A stretch of DNA of 64,000 nt from Paracoccus sp041927875 (lineage in GTDB: Bacteria; Pseudomonadota; Alphaproteobacteria; Rhodobacterales; Rhodobacteraceae). Under the pieces are notes generated by a model that had not been told where the DNA came from, did no database searches, and saw only the letters and a list, made by a program, of their open reading frames with translations. Shown piece by piece: positions 44,205 to 53,442 of the stretch. Both the position numbers and the translations under genes were made by a program. Location: NCBI RefSeq assembly GCF_041927875.1, contig NZ_JBHFHN010000002.1; one strand, 5' to 3'. Position 1 is the stretch's first letter, and each line of letters opens with the position of its first letter.

Positions 44205-45058
44205 GCGCGCAAGGCCTGCACTGTCACCAGTGTCAGCCCCGCCCAGATCAGCGCCAGCGCGATCAGGTGCCAGCGCGTCACCTGCCCGCCCAGCAGGCTG
44301 GCCGCGACGATCAATTGCAGCGTCGGGTTCAGATAGGACACCAGCCCGACCAGCCCCAAGGGCGCCAGCTTTGCCGCGCGGCTGAACAGGATCAGCGGCA
44401 CCCCGGTCAGCACGCCGAAGCCGATCAGCATGGCCGCATGGCTGGCAGAGGCGGTGAAATGCCCCTGATCCTGCGCCAACAGCCAGAGCAGGGCGAGAGG
44501 TGCCAACACCACCACCTCGCCGGTGACCGAGACGACCGGCCCGGCGGCGATCCGTCGCTTGACGATGGAATAAAGCCCAAAGCTGATCGCCACAGCCAAG
44601 GCCAGCCACGGCGTGACGCCCAGCCCCAAGGTCAGCACTGCCACAGCCACCCCCGCCAGTGCCAGCGCGATGCAGGTCGTCCCGCTCAGCCGCTCGCCCA
44701 GGATCAGCCGCGCAAGGCCGGCCATGACCAGCGGCAGCAGATAATAGCCGACACTGGCCTGCACCGCGTAGCCATGCCCGACGCCCCAGATGAAGATCCA
44801 CCAGTTTGCCGACACCAGCACCGCCGCCACGCAGGTCAGCATCAGGTTGCGCCCGCGCAGCGCGGCGCGCAGCTCGGCCAGGCGGCCGCGCAGGGCGAGG
44901 AATGCGCCGAACAGGACCAGCGTCCACAGGATGCGATGGGCCACGATCTCGGTTGCAGGGATCCCGGCGCGACTGGCCATGGCGACATAAAGCGGGAACA
45001 GCCCCCAGATCACCGACGATCCGGCCACCGCGATCAGCCCCTTGCCCGTATCCGTCAT
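44135..45058 (-). CDS. rarD: RarD-type EamA family transporter
   Basis: 307 residues from ATG 45058, ten membrane helices in two EamA repeats. The RarD start VIWGLFPLYVAMASRAG, EIVAHRILWTLVL, ANWWIFIWGVGHGYAVQASVGYY and SYLNPTLQLIVA are characteristic. Substrate unknown. The C-terminal tail of about 25 residues is encoded within the overlap with the LOG gene. Confidence 0.92.
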   Translation of the reverse strand: MTDTGKGLIAVAGSSVIWGLFPLYVAMASRAGIPATEIVAHRILWTLVLFGAFLALRGRLAELRAALRGRNLMLTCVAAVLVSANWWIFIWGVGHGYAVQASVGYYLLPLVMAGLARLILGERLSGTTCIALALAGVAVAVLTLGLGVTPWLALAVAISFGLYSIVKRRIAAGPVVSVTGEVVVLAPLALLWLLAQDQGHFTASASHAAMLIGFGVLTGVPLILFSRAAKLAPLGLVGLVSYLNPTLQLIVAASLLGGQVTRWHLIALALIWAGLTLVTVQALRAQAGVRAARNAAARVGTSSTAVK

Positions 45059-45173
45059 GCGCACCCCCAGCCCCAGCGTTAAGCCATGCCGCCGGATCGC
45101 TGGCAAGCCGGTGCATCGCGGGATCGTGTTAACAGATCGTTCGCGTTTGGCTGCTATGCGGAATCAGGTGAAA

Positions 45174-45947
45174 ATGGATGGCCCGATGCTGCATGTGCTG
45201 CTGATTCTGCTGGTGCTGATCGCCCTGCCCGCGCGGGCGGCGCCAAGCTGGGACATCCAGTTCAGCGGCCCGCTGGATCTGTCGGTGCCGGTGCAGATCC
45301 TCGACCTCGACCCCGACGGGGTGACTGCCGATCAGATCGCCGCGCTGAAGGCGCGCGGCGTGATGCCCATCTGCTATGTCAGCGTCGGCACGGTCGAGGA
45401 TTACCGCGCAGACCGCGCCGCCTTTCCTCCGCAGGTGCTGGGCAAACGCTACGCCGAATGGCCGGATGAGGTGTTTCTGGACATTCGGCAGCGCGATGTC
45501 TTGCTGCCGCTGATGACCGCGCGGCTCCGACGATGTGCCGAACTGGGCTTTCTGGCGGTCGATCCCGACAATCAGGATGTGCATGACAACGACACCGGGC
45601 TGGCTGTCACCGCCCAGGATACGCTGCTGTGGCTGCGTGACCTGGCCCGCATCGCGCATGGCATGGGCCTGCGGATCGGTCAAAAGAACATCGGCGCGTT
45701 GACCCCGGATCTGGTCGACACGATGGACTTTGTGGTCACCGAAAACTGCCTGACCGATGGCTGGTGCGATCAGGTGGCCGCCTATGCCGAAGCCGGAAAA
45801 CCGATCCTGGCCATCGAATACGGCGTCGCGCCGCAGGATCGGGCGGCAGCCTGCGCAAGGGCGCGGGCGGCGGGGATTTCCATGGTGTTCAAGACGCGGG
45901 TGCTGTCTGCTGGCGGCGCGGGTTGCCCATCGGCTAAGCCGCCGTGA
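45174..45947 (+). CDS. Secreted GH114-like (endo alpha-1,4-polygalactosaminidase family) protein
   Basis: 257 residues from ATG 45174 (AGGTGA upstream). Signal peptide MLHVLLILLVLIALPARA. The TM1410/GH114 pattern: LDLDPDGVTADQIAALKARG, ICYVSVGTVEDYRADRAAFP, EVFLDIRQ, FLAVDPDNQDVHDND, LKNIG-type IGQKNIGALTP and VVTENCLTDGWC. The family cleaves galactosaminogalactan; whether this one does is unknown. Confidence 0.88.
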   Translation: MDGPMLHVLLILLVLIALPARAAPSWDIQFSGPLDLSVPVQILDLDPDGVTADQIAALKARGVMPICYVSVGTVEDYRADRAAFPPQVLGKRYAEWPDEVFLDIRQRDVLLPLMTARLRRCAELGFLAVDPDNQDVHDNDTGLAVTAQDTLLWLRDLARIAHGMGLRIGQKNIGALTPDLVDTMDFVVTENCLTDGWCDQVAAYAEAGKPILAIEYGVAPQDRAAACARARAAGISMVFKTRVLSAGGAGCPSAKPP

Positions 45948-46203
45948 TCGTGCAGCGGGCAAGTGGACGACCCTGCTTTGAGCCGCTGCCCAAAGCCACG
46001 CCGGGCAAGCGGTCGTGACGCGGCTGAAGGGAAACCTGTTTGATGGCGTGGCCAGCGCCGACCAACGTTCCAGTGGGAACAGGCGCTCCCCTCGCCCGGT
46101 CGCGCCATTGCCACGGAAGCGGACCCCGCGAAATGCAGACAGCGCCCGGTGGGGCGCTGTCGCAGGGTCTCATGCGTGGCCGATGGCCAGGACCAAAGCG
46201 CCA
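45948..46203. other. Intergenic region between convergent GH114-like and sodB genes
   Basis: 256 bases with no gene. It contains the sodB-side hairpin at 46139-46160 and nothing else recognised. Confidence 0.6.
46139..46160 (-). terminator. Hairpin downstream of sodB
   Basis: ACAGCGCCC pairs perfectly with GGGCGCTGT around the tetraloop GGTG, 44 bases beyond the sodB stop. There is no T-run; it probably stabilises or ends the sodB transcript. Confidence 0.55.
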
Positions 46204-46803
46204 TCACATGCGCGAGGCGACGTTTTCCCAGTTTACCAGCTTCTCGAGGAAGTTGCTCAGATAGGCCGGGCGCTTGTTGCGGAAGTCGATGTAATAGGAA
46301 TGTTCCCACACATCACAGCCCAGCAGCGCGGTCTGGCCAAAGCACAGCGGATTCACGCCGTTTTCGGTCTTGGTGACCTTCAGCGCGCCGTCCTTGTCCT
46401 TGACCAGCCAGGCCCAGCCCGAACCGAACTGACCAGCACCCGCGGCGGCGAATTCTTCCTTGAACTTGTCGACCGACCCAAAGGATTCGACGACCGCCTT
46501 TTCCAGATCGCCCGGCATCTTGCCCGACTTCGGGCTCATCATCTCCCAGAACTGGGCGTGATTCCAGTGCTGGCTGGCGTTGTTGAAGATACCCGACTGG
46601 GCAACGGCGCCATCCTTGTAGGTGCCTTTGACGATCTCCTCCAGCGTCTTGCCTTCCCATTCGGTGCCGGCGATCAGCTTGTTCAGGTTGTCGACATAGG
46701 CCTTGTGGTGGATGTCGTGGTGATATTCCAGCGTCTCTTTCGACATGCCGGCGTCGGCCAGCGCGTCATGGGCATAGGGAAGGTCGGGAAGGGTGAACGC
46801 CAT
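46204..46803 (-). CDS. sodB: Superoxide dismutase, Fe/Mn type
   Basis: 199 residues; converts superoxide to O2 and H2O2. Metal ligands visible: His in EYHHDIHHKAYVDNLN, His in ASQHWNHAQFWEMM, and DVWEHSYYIDFRN with Asp and His. GAGQFGSGWAWLV is the family signature. Residue pattern favours iron but does not prove it. AAAGGA precedes the start. Confidence 0.97.
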   Translation of the reverse strand: MAFTLPDLPYAHDALADAGMSKETLEYHHDIHHKAYVDNLNKLIAGTEWEGKTLEEIVKGTYKDGAVAQSGIFNNASQHWNHAQFWEMMSPKSGKMPGDLEKAVVESFGSVDKFKEEFAAAGAGQFGSGWAWLVKDKDGALKVTKTENGVNPLCFGQTALLGCDVWEHSYYIDFRNKRPAYLSNFLEKLVNWENVASRM

Positions 46804-46873
46804 CGGTCGATCCTTTCGGGGTCACGGTCAAAACTGTCGCGCACCCGATCACGGGCGCTGTCCAAGGTCAACG

Positions 46874-47613
46874 CCCTGTGACCCGTTTCTGTTCCAAGCC
46901 GGTTGAAACAGGCGAGGCGAAGCGCGCCCGGCTTGGGCTGGCCTGCGCGCGATCACGCAGCGCCGACGCGCCGCCCCTTGGGCGTGTCGTCAGCTGGCAC
47001 GCTTGGAGGCCGGGGGCCATCGCGTAAGCACCGCCGCTGCGATATGGGCCGCCCCCGTTTGCAAGCGCGACCAGTGGTCCGACGCCCGGAAGGGCCTCTG
47101 CCGATCATCGGCAAGTCCGGGTGCCGTGGCCTTGGCCGCCCTGCGCCCGTGCGGTTGAGGTTTCACAAGGGCCGCGAAGGCTGCACATCCCGACTTGGCC
47201 AATGACGGCTGCGCAGGTCACCCGTGACCAGCACGCACCACCAGGCGCGCGGCTGGCCGACGCGCCCGGCGCGGCCGGGGGCAACGTCACGCCCAATCGA
47301 CACGCCATATCAACGGTGGGTTTACGGCAACCGACCCGAATGACCGGGGCCGAGCCAGCGGACGTCAATCGCCGCTCGGGCGGGCCACCGGCCTCGTGGC
47401 GCGCAGCCGGGGGCGATGTCACGCCCAATCAAGGCGCGACGCCTGCGGGCTGACGCCAACCGACGATAAAGCCGGGGACACGCCAGCAAGTGTCAATCGC
47501 CGTTCAGGCGGGCCATCGACCTTGGGGCGCGCGACAGGGGCCGACCGTCACAAGCGACCCAATGAAGCGCCGCCGGCCCGACCACCCGACCCGCCCGGCA
47601 GGCGCGCCGTCAC
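46874..47613. other. 740-base gene-free region with tandem repeats
   Basis: Between sodB and soxG. Translations on both strands lack codon bias and family character. The right half holds roughly 130-base imperfect repeats (listed separately). Its function is unknown; RNA gene, decayed mobile DNA or regulatory array are all possible. Confidence 0.65.
47231..47562. repeat. Imperfect tandem repeats, period about 128-132 bases
   Basis: Three copies of a core of about 70 bases. Copy 2 (47361-47430) and copy 3 (47489-47560) share GTCAATCGCCG, then CGGGCGGGCCA versus CAGGCGGGCCA, then a GGCGCGC block. Copies 1 and 2 share GCCGGGGGC and the exact GTCACGCCCAATC (near 47286 and 47418). Copy spacing is about 128-132 bases. 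A more decayed copy may lie near 47010. Confidence 0.65.
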
Positions 47614-48153
47614 CTACTGCGGATCCAGGTCGCCACCTGGCTGCGCCGCAGTGTCCAGCAAATCACGCATATAGACCGCGACCGAGCGGAAGCAGACTAG
47701 CCGCCAGCCGCCGTCCACCCGCCAGAACGCGGCTGCGACCTGGGCCACGCGCGACCGGCGCAATTCGCCCACCGCCACGCCCGCGACATCGGCGGGCGTC
47801 AGTTTCATCAACACCTGATCGGCGCGCGGCCCGGTGATCTGGAACATGGCGCGCATGTCGCTGACATCGACGACCAGATGGTGCAGCCCGGCCAGCGCAT
47901 CAGCCAGCGCGTCCAGCACATCGGCGAGATCGGCGGCGGGCAGCATCAGGATCAGCTCATCAGGCGACATCCAGCCCAGGCTGCGCGCGCCCGCCTCCAC
48001 GATCCCGCGCGGGGCGGGCATGTCGCAGCCGGTTGCGGCGGTGATGCCCGTCACGATGCGCGGATCCGACAGATCGCCGCGCAGACCGATCATCGCCGGG
48101 GCATCGGCCAGCGGCCCGTCGATCCGGGCCAGGGGTTCGTTCCGGTCAGACAT
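47614..48153 (-). CDS. soxG: Sarcosine oxidase gamma subunit
   Basis: 179 residues, start 48153 overlapping the soxA 3' end by 8 bases. Features ITAATGCDMPAPRG, WMSPDELILMLP, VVDVSDMRAMFQITGP and FRSVAVYMRDLLD fit the SoxG/GcvT-fold family. Part of heterotetrameric sarcosine oxidase, which demethylates sarcosine to glycine and passes the one-carbon unit to tetrahydrofolate. Confidence 0.92.
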   Translation of the reverse strand: MSDRNEPLARIDGPLADAPAMIGLRGDLSDPRIVTGITAATGCDMPAPRGIVEAGARSLGWMSPDELILMLPAADLADVLDALADALAGLHHLVVDVSDMRAMFQITGPRADQVLMKLTPADVAGVAVGELRRSRVAQVAAAFWRVDGGWRLVCFRSVAVYMRDLLDTAAQPGGDLDPQ

Positions 48154-51091
48154 TCTGCTTGGCCCCCTCTTTGTCATAAAACACCGGGTCGCAGATCCGC
48201 GCCTGCACCACCTTGCCCGCATCGGTGGGGAAGTCCAGCACCTCGCCCATCCGGTCGGGGCCGTGCAGGACGAGGCCCATGGCGATCCCCTTGCCCAAGG
48301 TCGGCGAATGATAGGACGAGGTGACCCGCCCCTGGGTGTTGCGCTGTCCATTGGGGTTCACGCCATCGGCCACCGCCAGCGCACCATCGGGCAGCACGCT
48401 GCCGTCCAGCGTTTCCAGCCCGACCAATTGCCAGCGGCGCGGATCGGCCATATGGCTGCGTTCCTGCGCGCGCTTGCCGATGTAATCGGCCTTTTTCTTG
48501 CTGATCGCCCAGGAAAGGCCCAGATCCTGCGGGATCACCGTGCCGTCGGTCTCATCCCCGATCATGATGAAGCCCTTTTCGGCGCGCATGACGTGCAGGG
48601 CCTCGGTCCCGTAGGGGGTGACGCCCAGATCGGCGCCAGCCGCCATCAGGCGTTCCCACAGCTCCAGCCCGCACGCGGCAGGCGTGGCGATTTCAAAGGA
48701 CAATTCGCCCGAGAAACTGATGCGATAGATGCGCGCCGGGATGCCGCCCAGATCGCCCGCGACCGAGCCCATGAAGGGCAGCGCCGTCGCCGACAGGTCC
48801 ATCCCCCCCAGCCTTTCCAGCAGCAGCCGCGCCTTGGGGCCGACCACCGCCACTTGCGCGAATTGTTCGGTCAGGTTGGCGGTATAGACCTGCCAATCCC
48901 ACCATTCGCATTGCAGCCAATCCTCCATATGGGCGTGGATGCGGTCGGCGCCCCCAGTGGTGGTGTGGCACAGCCATTCGTCATCGGCCAGGCGCACCAC
49001 CACGCCATCGTCGATCAGAAAGCCGTTGTCGTTGCACATCAGCCCGTAACGGCATTTGCCGACCGGCAGGCTGGACATGACATTGGTGTAAAGCATGTCC
49101 AGGAACCGGCCCGCATCCGGGCCCTTGACCAGGATCTTCCCCAGGGTCGAGGCATCGAGCATCCCCACCCCGTTGCGTGTCGCGTTGATTTCGCGCGCCA
49201 CGCTGGCGTGCTTGTCCTCGCCCGCGCGGGGATAGGTATAGGGGCGGCGCCACAGGCCCACGGGTTCCCAGATCGCGCCGCGCGTTTCGTGCCAGCCATG
49301 CATCGGCGTGCGGCGCAGGGGTTGGAAGATCGCGCCGCGCGCCTCGCCGGCGATGGCGCCCAGGCTGATCGGGGTATAGGGCGGGCGGAAAGTGGTGGTG
49401 CCGGTGGCCGGGATCGGGCGGCCCAAAGCCTCGGACAGCACGGCCAGGCCGTTGATGTTGGACAATTTTCCCTGATCGGTGGCCATGCCCAACGTGGTGT
49501 AGCGCTTGGTGTGTTCGACGCTGGCGTAACCCTCGCGTGCGGCAAGCTGCACATCGCTGACCTTGACGTCGTTCTGATAGTCCAGCCACATCTTGAACCG
49601 CTTCTGGATCGGTGCCTGCGCGGGCATCACCCAGACGGGCATCGGCGCGGCCTCATCCGGCGTGTCGATCAGGCCGGTCAGTCGCAGGTCGCCAAAGGCC
49701 GCGCCGACACATTCGGCCAGCGGCTGCCCCTGATCGCCGCGCGGCGGGCGCGACGGGTCGGGGCGGAACATGGCCTGGCCGTCATCCCAGGTCAGTTTGC
49801 CGTCGCAATGCGACCACAGATGCACGACCGGCGACCAGCCGCCCGCCATCGCCAGACAATCGCAGGACAGGCTTTCGGTCACATCGCCTGCGCCGGACTG
49901 GGCGCAGATGTCGATGCCGGTGACGCGGCCCCGGCCATGAACGGCGGCGACGCCGCGGTCGGTCAGCACCCGGATGCCGCGCGCCCGTGCCGCCTGTGGC
50001 AGGGCGCCATCGGCCACGGGCCGCGCGTCCAGCACCACCGGCACATCCAGCCCGGCATCAAGCGCAGCCAGCGCCGTGCGATAGCCATCGTCATTGGTCG
50101 TCACCACCGCGATCCGCCGCCCCGGCGCGACCGCCCAGTTGACGATATAGTCGCGCACCGCGCTGGCCAGCATCACGCCCGGCACGTCATTGCCCGCGAA
50201 TGAGATCGGCCGCTCGATCGCGCCGGTCGCCACTACCACCTGCCCGGCGCGGATGCGCCACAGCCGGTGGCGCGGGCGGCCATCGCCCGGCGTGTGATCG
50301 GCCAGCCGTTCATAGCCCAGAACATAGCCATGGTCATACAGGCCCGAGACCATGCAGCGCCGCCGCAGGGTCACATTGGCCATGCCCTGCAATTCGGCCA
50401 GCGCCGCCGCCACCCAGTCGGCGGCAGGCTGGCCCTGAACGCTCGCCCCGTCCAGCGCGTGATCGACGGGCGCGCGGCCACCCCAATGCGCGGTCTGTTC
50501 CAGCACCAGCACCCGGCGACCGGCGCGGCCATGGTCCAGCGCGGCAGCCAGCCCCGCCACGCCGCCGCCCGCGACCACCACATCGGCATGGTCATAGGCC
50601 TGTTCATAGCGATCCGCATCGCGGCCCTTGGGCACCTTGCCCAGGCCCGCCGATTGCCGGACGATGGGTTCAAACACGTGTTTCCATGCCGCGCGCGGCG
50701 CCATGAAGGTCTTGTAGTAAAACCCTGCAGGCAGAAAGCGATAGAACCAGTCGTTCACAACGCCGATGTCGAACCGCAGGCTGGGCCAGTGGTTCTGGCT
50801 GGCGGTCTCGGCCCCGTCAAAGGCCTCGGTCGTGGTCAGCCGCTGGTTCGGCTCGAACCGCGCGCCAGCCCCAAGGCCGACCAGCGCATTCGGTTCCTCG
50901 GCCCCCGAGGCGACGATGCCGCGCGGGCGGTGGTATTTGAATGACCGCCCGACCATCACATGATCGCCCGCCAGCAGCGCCGAGGCCAGCGTGTCACCCT
51001 GATAGCCCGGCACCGGCGCGCCATTGAAGGTCAGCGTCAGCGGGCGCGAGCGGTCAATCAGCCGACCGCCAGTCTGCAAACGATGGCTCAT
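48146..51091 (-). CDS. soxA: Sarcosine oxidase alpha subunit
   Basis: 981 residues from ATG 51091. N-terminal 2Fe-2S-like ferredoxin domain (LTLTFNGAPVPGYQGDTLASAL), a Rossmann NAD site VVAGGGVAGLAAALDHGRAG near residue 170, a second nucleotide region, and a C-terminal GcvT/aminomethyltransferase domain (about 600-980) with TLGKILVKGPDAGRFLD and GYGTEAL-type ends. It binds NAD and, with beta, FMN. The frame extends 37 codons upstream into soxD without family support. Confidence 0.95.
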   Translation of the reverse strand: MSHRLQTGGRLIDRSRPLTLTFNGAPVPGYQGDTLASALLAGDHVMVGRSFKYHRPRGIVASGAEEPNALVGLGAGARFEPNQRLTTTEAFDGAETASQNHWPSLRFDIGVVNDWFYRFLPAGFYYKTFMAPRAAWKHVFEPIVRQSAGLGKVPKGRDADRYEQAYDHADVVVAGGGVAGLAAALDHGRAGRRVLVLEQTAHWGGRAPVDHALDGASVQGQPAADWVAAALAELQGMANVTLRRRCMVSGLYDHGYVLGYERLADHTPGDGRPRHRLWRIRAGQVVVATGAIERPISFAGNDVPGVMLASAVRDYIVNWAVAPGRRIAVVTTNDDGYRTALAALDAGLDVPVVLDARPVADGALPQAARARGIRVLTDRGVAAVHGRGRVTGIDICAQSGAGDVTESLSCDCLAMAGGWSPVVHLWSHCDGKLTWDDGQAMFRPDPSRPPRGDQGQPLAECVGAAFGDLRLTGLIDTPDEAAPMPVWVMPAQAPIQKRFKMWLDYQNDVKVSDVQLAAREGYASVEHTKRYTTLGMATDQGKLSNINGLAVLSEALGRPIPATGTTTFRPPYTPISLGAIAGEARGAIFQPLRRTPMHGWHETRGAIWEPVGLWRRPYTYPRAGEDKHASVAREINATRNGVGMLDASTLGKILVKGPDAGRFLDMLYTNVMSSLPVGKCRYGLMCNDNGFLIDDGVVVRLADDEWLCHTTTGGADRIHAHMEDWLQCEWWDWQVYTANLTEQFAQVAVVGPKARLLLERLGGMDLSATALPFMGSVAGDLGGIPARIYRISFSGELSFEIATPAACGLELWERLMAAGADLGVTPYGTEALHVMRAEKGFIMIGDETDGTVIPQDLGLSWAISKKKADYIGKRAQERSHMADPRRWQLVGLETLDGSVLPDGALAVADGVNPNGQRNTQGRVTSSYHSPTLGKGIAMGLVLHGPDRMGEVLDFPTDAGKVVQARICDPVFYDKEGAKQNV

Positions 51092-51393
51092 GCGCGCCCC
51101 CCTTCGGCTTTGGCGACGATTTCGGCCGGCGGGGCCGATGTCTGCGCCGGATAGGTGCCGAAGACCTGCAAGGTCACGGTGTCGCGCGCCGCCAGAAACC
51201 ATTTGCCGCAGCCATAGCTGTGTCGCCAGCGTTCAAAATGCAGGCCACGCGGGTTGGCGCGGTCGAACATGTAGCTTTCAAAATCGGCATCCGACGATCC
51301 GGGGCCGAAACGCTTCAGATGCGCCTCGCCGCCGGGGGTCAGTTCGGTTTCACAGGCTTTGACGCCGCAATAAGGGCAGGTCAGCACCAGCAT
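51088..51393 (-). CDS. soxD: Sarcosine oxidase delta subunit
   Basis: 101 residues from ATG 51393. The zinc site is visible as CPYCG near the N-terminus and HSYGCGKWF in the middle; MFDRANPRGLHFERW is the family core. Binds zinc in the heterotetramer. The stop overlaps soxA by 4 bases. Its neighbour upstream is not soxB but a small membrane-protein gene and a terminator. Confidence 0.95.
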   Translation of the reverse strand: MLVLTCPYCGVKACETELTPGGEAHLKRFGPGSSDADFESYMFDRANPRGLHFERWRHSYGCGKWFLAARDTVTLQVFGTYPAQTSAPPAEIVAKAEGGRA

Positions 51394-51445
51394 GGCGCAC
51401 CTCGTTCTTCTGTCAGGGCGGATTTCAAGGCGAAAACATGCGAAA

Positions 51446-51475
51446 ACGGGCGCTGACCCCAAAGGGCGCGCCCGT
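51446..51475 (-). terminator. Terminator between inserted membrane-protein gene and soxD
   Basis: ACGGGCGC pairs with GCGCCCGT (8 bp, 14-base loop), and on the minus strand the stem ends in T followed by TTT. It lies 50 bases past the stop of the 117-residue gene and 53 bases before soxD, so it would end transcription coming from soxB. Confidence 0.65.
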
Positions 51476-51525
51476 CCGCAGTCGGCGACAGCAGGCCGAG
51501 GCCCGCTGCCGCGAAAGGCGTCAGA

Positions 51526-51879
51526 TCAGTTCGACGGGGCAGTAGTGCCCGACATCCCCGACATGCCGTCCATGCCCGACATGCCAGCCGGGGCCTGCTC
51601 GGTCGCGGCCGGGGCTTCGCCAGCCGGGGCGGTCTCGACGACGACCGGGGGGGTGGTGGTGGCGGGCGGCGTGGTGACATTGACATTGGTGTCGCCGGTG
51701 GCGGCGGGCGCCGGGTCGGTAGCCGGGGTGGTGGAGGTGGTGACAGCCGTGTCACCGCCCGACAGATACCACATGATCGCGGCGATCGCGACGACGACCG
51801 CTCCAACGATGAAATACAGGCCCGAGTTCGACGACTGCGGGTTCGGGTTCGGGTTGTGATTGTGGTTGTGGTTGACCAT
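51526..51879 (-). CDS. Small low-complexity membrane protein inside the sox locus
   Basis: 117 residues; no family recognised. The N-terminus is a short repeat (MVNHNHNHNPNPNPQ) coded by hexanucleotide repeats, followed by one membrane helix (GLYFIVGAVVVAIAAIMWYL) and a Thr/Pro/Ala-rich tail (about 45-95) ending MSGMDGMSGMSG. A good ribosome-binding site (GAGGAG) and terminator support a real gene. Its AT-rich upstream region could hold a promoter. It breaks the usual soxB-soxD adjacency. Confidence 0.78.
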   Translation of the reverse strand: MVNHNHNHNPNPNPQSSNSGLYFIVGAVVVAIAAIMWYLSGGDTAVTTSTTPATDPAPAATGDTNVNVTTPPATTTPPVVVETAPAGEAPAATEQAPAGMSGMDGMSGMSGTTAPSN

Positions 51880-52021
51880 GATTGGGACTCCTCAGGGACA
51901 TATGGCACCGGCAACACCCGGCACGCTGCTGCATTCAACGCGGGCAGGCCCGCGCGGTTCCACATGTGACATAGATTTTTTACATAAGCGGGAAAGCGTT
52001 TTTCCGCCGCATCAGGCCCCA

Positions 52022-53272
52022 TCAATGCGCCACCCCCGCGGCCACCGATTCGTCGATGAACCGCCCCTCGCGGAAACGGTTCAGGCCGAATGCCTCGGCC
52101 AGCGGGCCGGGCTGGCCCTTGGCGACCAGTTCGGCCATGGCCCAGCCGGAACCGGGGATTGCCTTGAAGCCGCCGGTGCCCCAACCGCAGTTCACGAAGA
52201 TGCCCGGCACCGGCGTGGCCGACAGGATCGGGCTGCGATCGCCGGTCATGTCGACGATGCCGCCCCATTGCCGCAGCATCTTCAGCCGCGACAGCATCGG
52301 GAAGGTCTCGATCAGCGACCGAACGGTTTCCTCGACATGGTGCCACGACCCGCGCTGACTGTAGTTGTTGAAGCCGTCGGTGCCGCCGCCGATCACCATC
52401 TCGCCCTTGTCGGACTGGCTGATATAGCCATGCACTGTGTTGGCCATGATGACCACATCCAGACAGGGCTTGATCGGCTCGCTGACCAGGGCCTGAAGCG
52501 CCATGCTTTCGATCGGCAGCCGGAACCCCGCCATATCGGCCAACACGCTGGAATGACCGGCGACGACCAGCGCCAGCTTGCCGCAGCCGATGGCGCCCTG
52601 CGTGGTCTGCACCCCGGTCACCGCGCCATCCGGGCCACGGTCGATGCCGGTGACGGCGCAATTCTGGATGATGTCCATGCCCATGGCACTGCACGCGCGG
52701 GCATAGCCCCAGGCCACCGCATCATGCCGCCCGGTGCCGCCGCGCGCCTGATAAAGCGCCCCCAGAACCGGATAGCGGGGGCCGCCCAGTTCGATGATCG
52801 GCGCCAGCTCCTTGACCCGTTCCGGGCCGATCCATTCGGTCGACACGCCCTGCAGGTTGTTGGCGTAAACCGTGCGCTTGTAGCCGCGCACCTCGTGTTC
52901 GGTCTGCGCCAGCATCAGCAGGCCGCGCGGGCTGAACATCACGTTGTAATTCAGATCCTGGCTCAGATCCTCATAGAGTTTCAACGCCTTGTCATAGATC
53001 GCAGCAGACGGATCCTGCAAATAGTTCGACCGGATGATCGTGGTGTTTCGCCCGGTATTGCCGCCGCCCAGCCAACCCTTTTCGATGACCGCGACATTGG
53101 TGATGCCATGGTTCTTTCCCAGGTAATAGGCGGTGGCCAGCCCATGCCCGCCTGCCCCCACCACGATCACGTCATAGCGGGCCTTCGGCTGCGGACTGCG
53201 CCAGGCCTTTTCCCAGCCCTGATGGAAACGCAGCGCCTCGCGCGCGATGGCAAAGACGGAATAGCGGCGCAT
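52022..53272 (-). CDS. soxB: Sarcosine oxidase beta subunit
   Basis: 416 residues from ATG 53272 (MRRYSVFAIAREALRFHQGWEKAW). FAD Rossmann motif DVIVVGAGGHGLATAYYL near residue 35. The region GRHDAVAWGYARAC holds the His that carries covalent FMN in characterised enzymes. C-terminal WGGIVDMTGDRSPIL and CGWGTGGFKAIPGSG are typical DAO-family ends. Catalytic subunit oxidising sarcosine. Confidence 0.95.
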   Translation of the reverse strand: MRRYSVFAIAREALRFHQGWEKAWRSPQPKARYDVIVVGAGGHGLATAYYLGKNHGITNVAVIEKGWLGGGNTGRNTTIIRSNYLQDPSAAIYDKALKLYEDLSQDLNYNVMFSPRGLLMLAQTEHEVRGYKRTVYANNLQGVSTEWIGPERVKELAPIIELGGPRYPVLGALYQARGGTGRHDAVAWGYARACSAMGMDIIQNCAVTGIDRGPDGAVTGVQTTQGAIGCGKLALVVAGHSSVLADMAGFRLPIESMALQALVSEPIKPCLDVVIMANTVHGYISQSDKGEMVIGGGTDGFNNYSQRGSWHHVEETVRSLIETFPMLSRLKMLRQWGGIVDMTGDRSPILSATPVPGIFVNCGWGTGGFKAIPGSGWAMAELVAKGQPGPLAEAFGLNRFREGRFIDESVAAGVAH

Positions 53273-53442
53273 CTGAACCCTCCGGTGGTCATCATATGAA
53301 TGGCCCGATTGCCTTGATGGATCACCACGCAAAGCGGCACAAGAGCGACAAATGCGACATTGCCCCGCGCCCCCGACTGCCGCTTGGGGCTTTTGTGTGG
53401 CCCGGCTTCGGCCTAAACGGGGGGAAATCGAAAGGACGGATG

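Noticed and set aside
47231..47562. CRISPR array
   Set aside because: Repeat period is about 130 bases, repeats are imperfect with no constant short repeat/spacer pattern, and no cas genes are present.
46874..47613. Several open frames of 70-110 codons in the sodB-soxG gap
   Set aside because: Arg/Pro/Gly-rich translations on both strands, no ribosome-binding sites and no codon-position bias.
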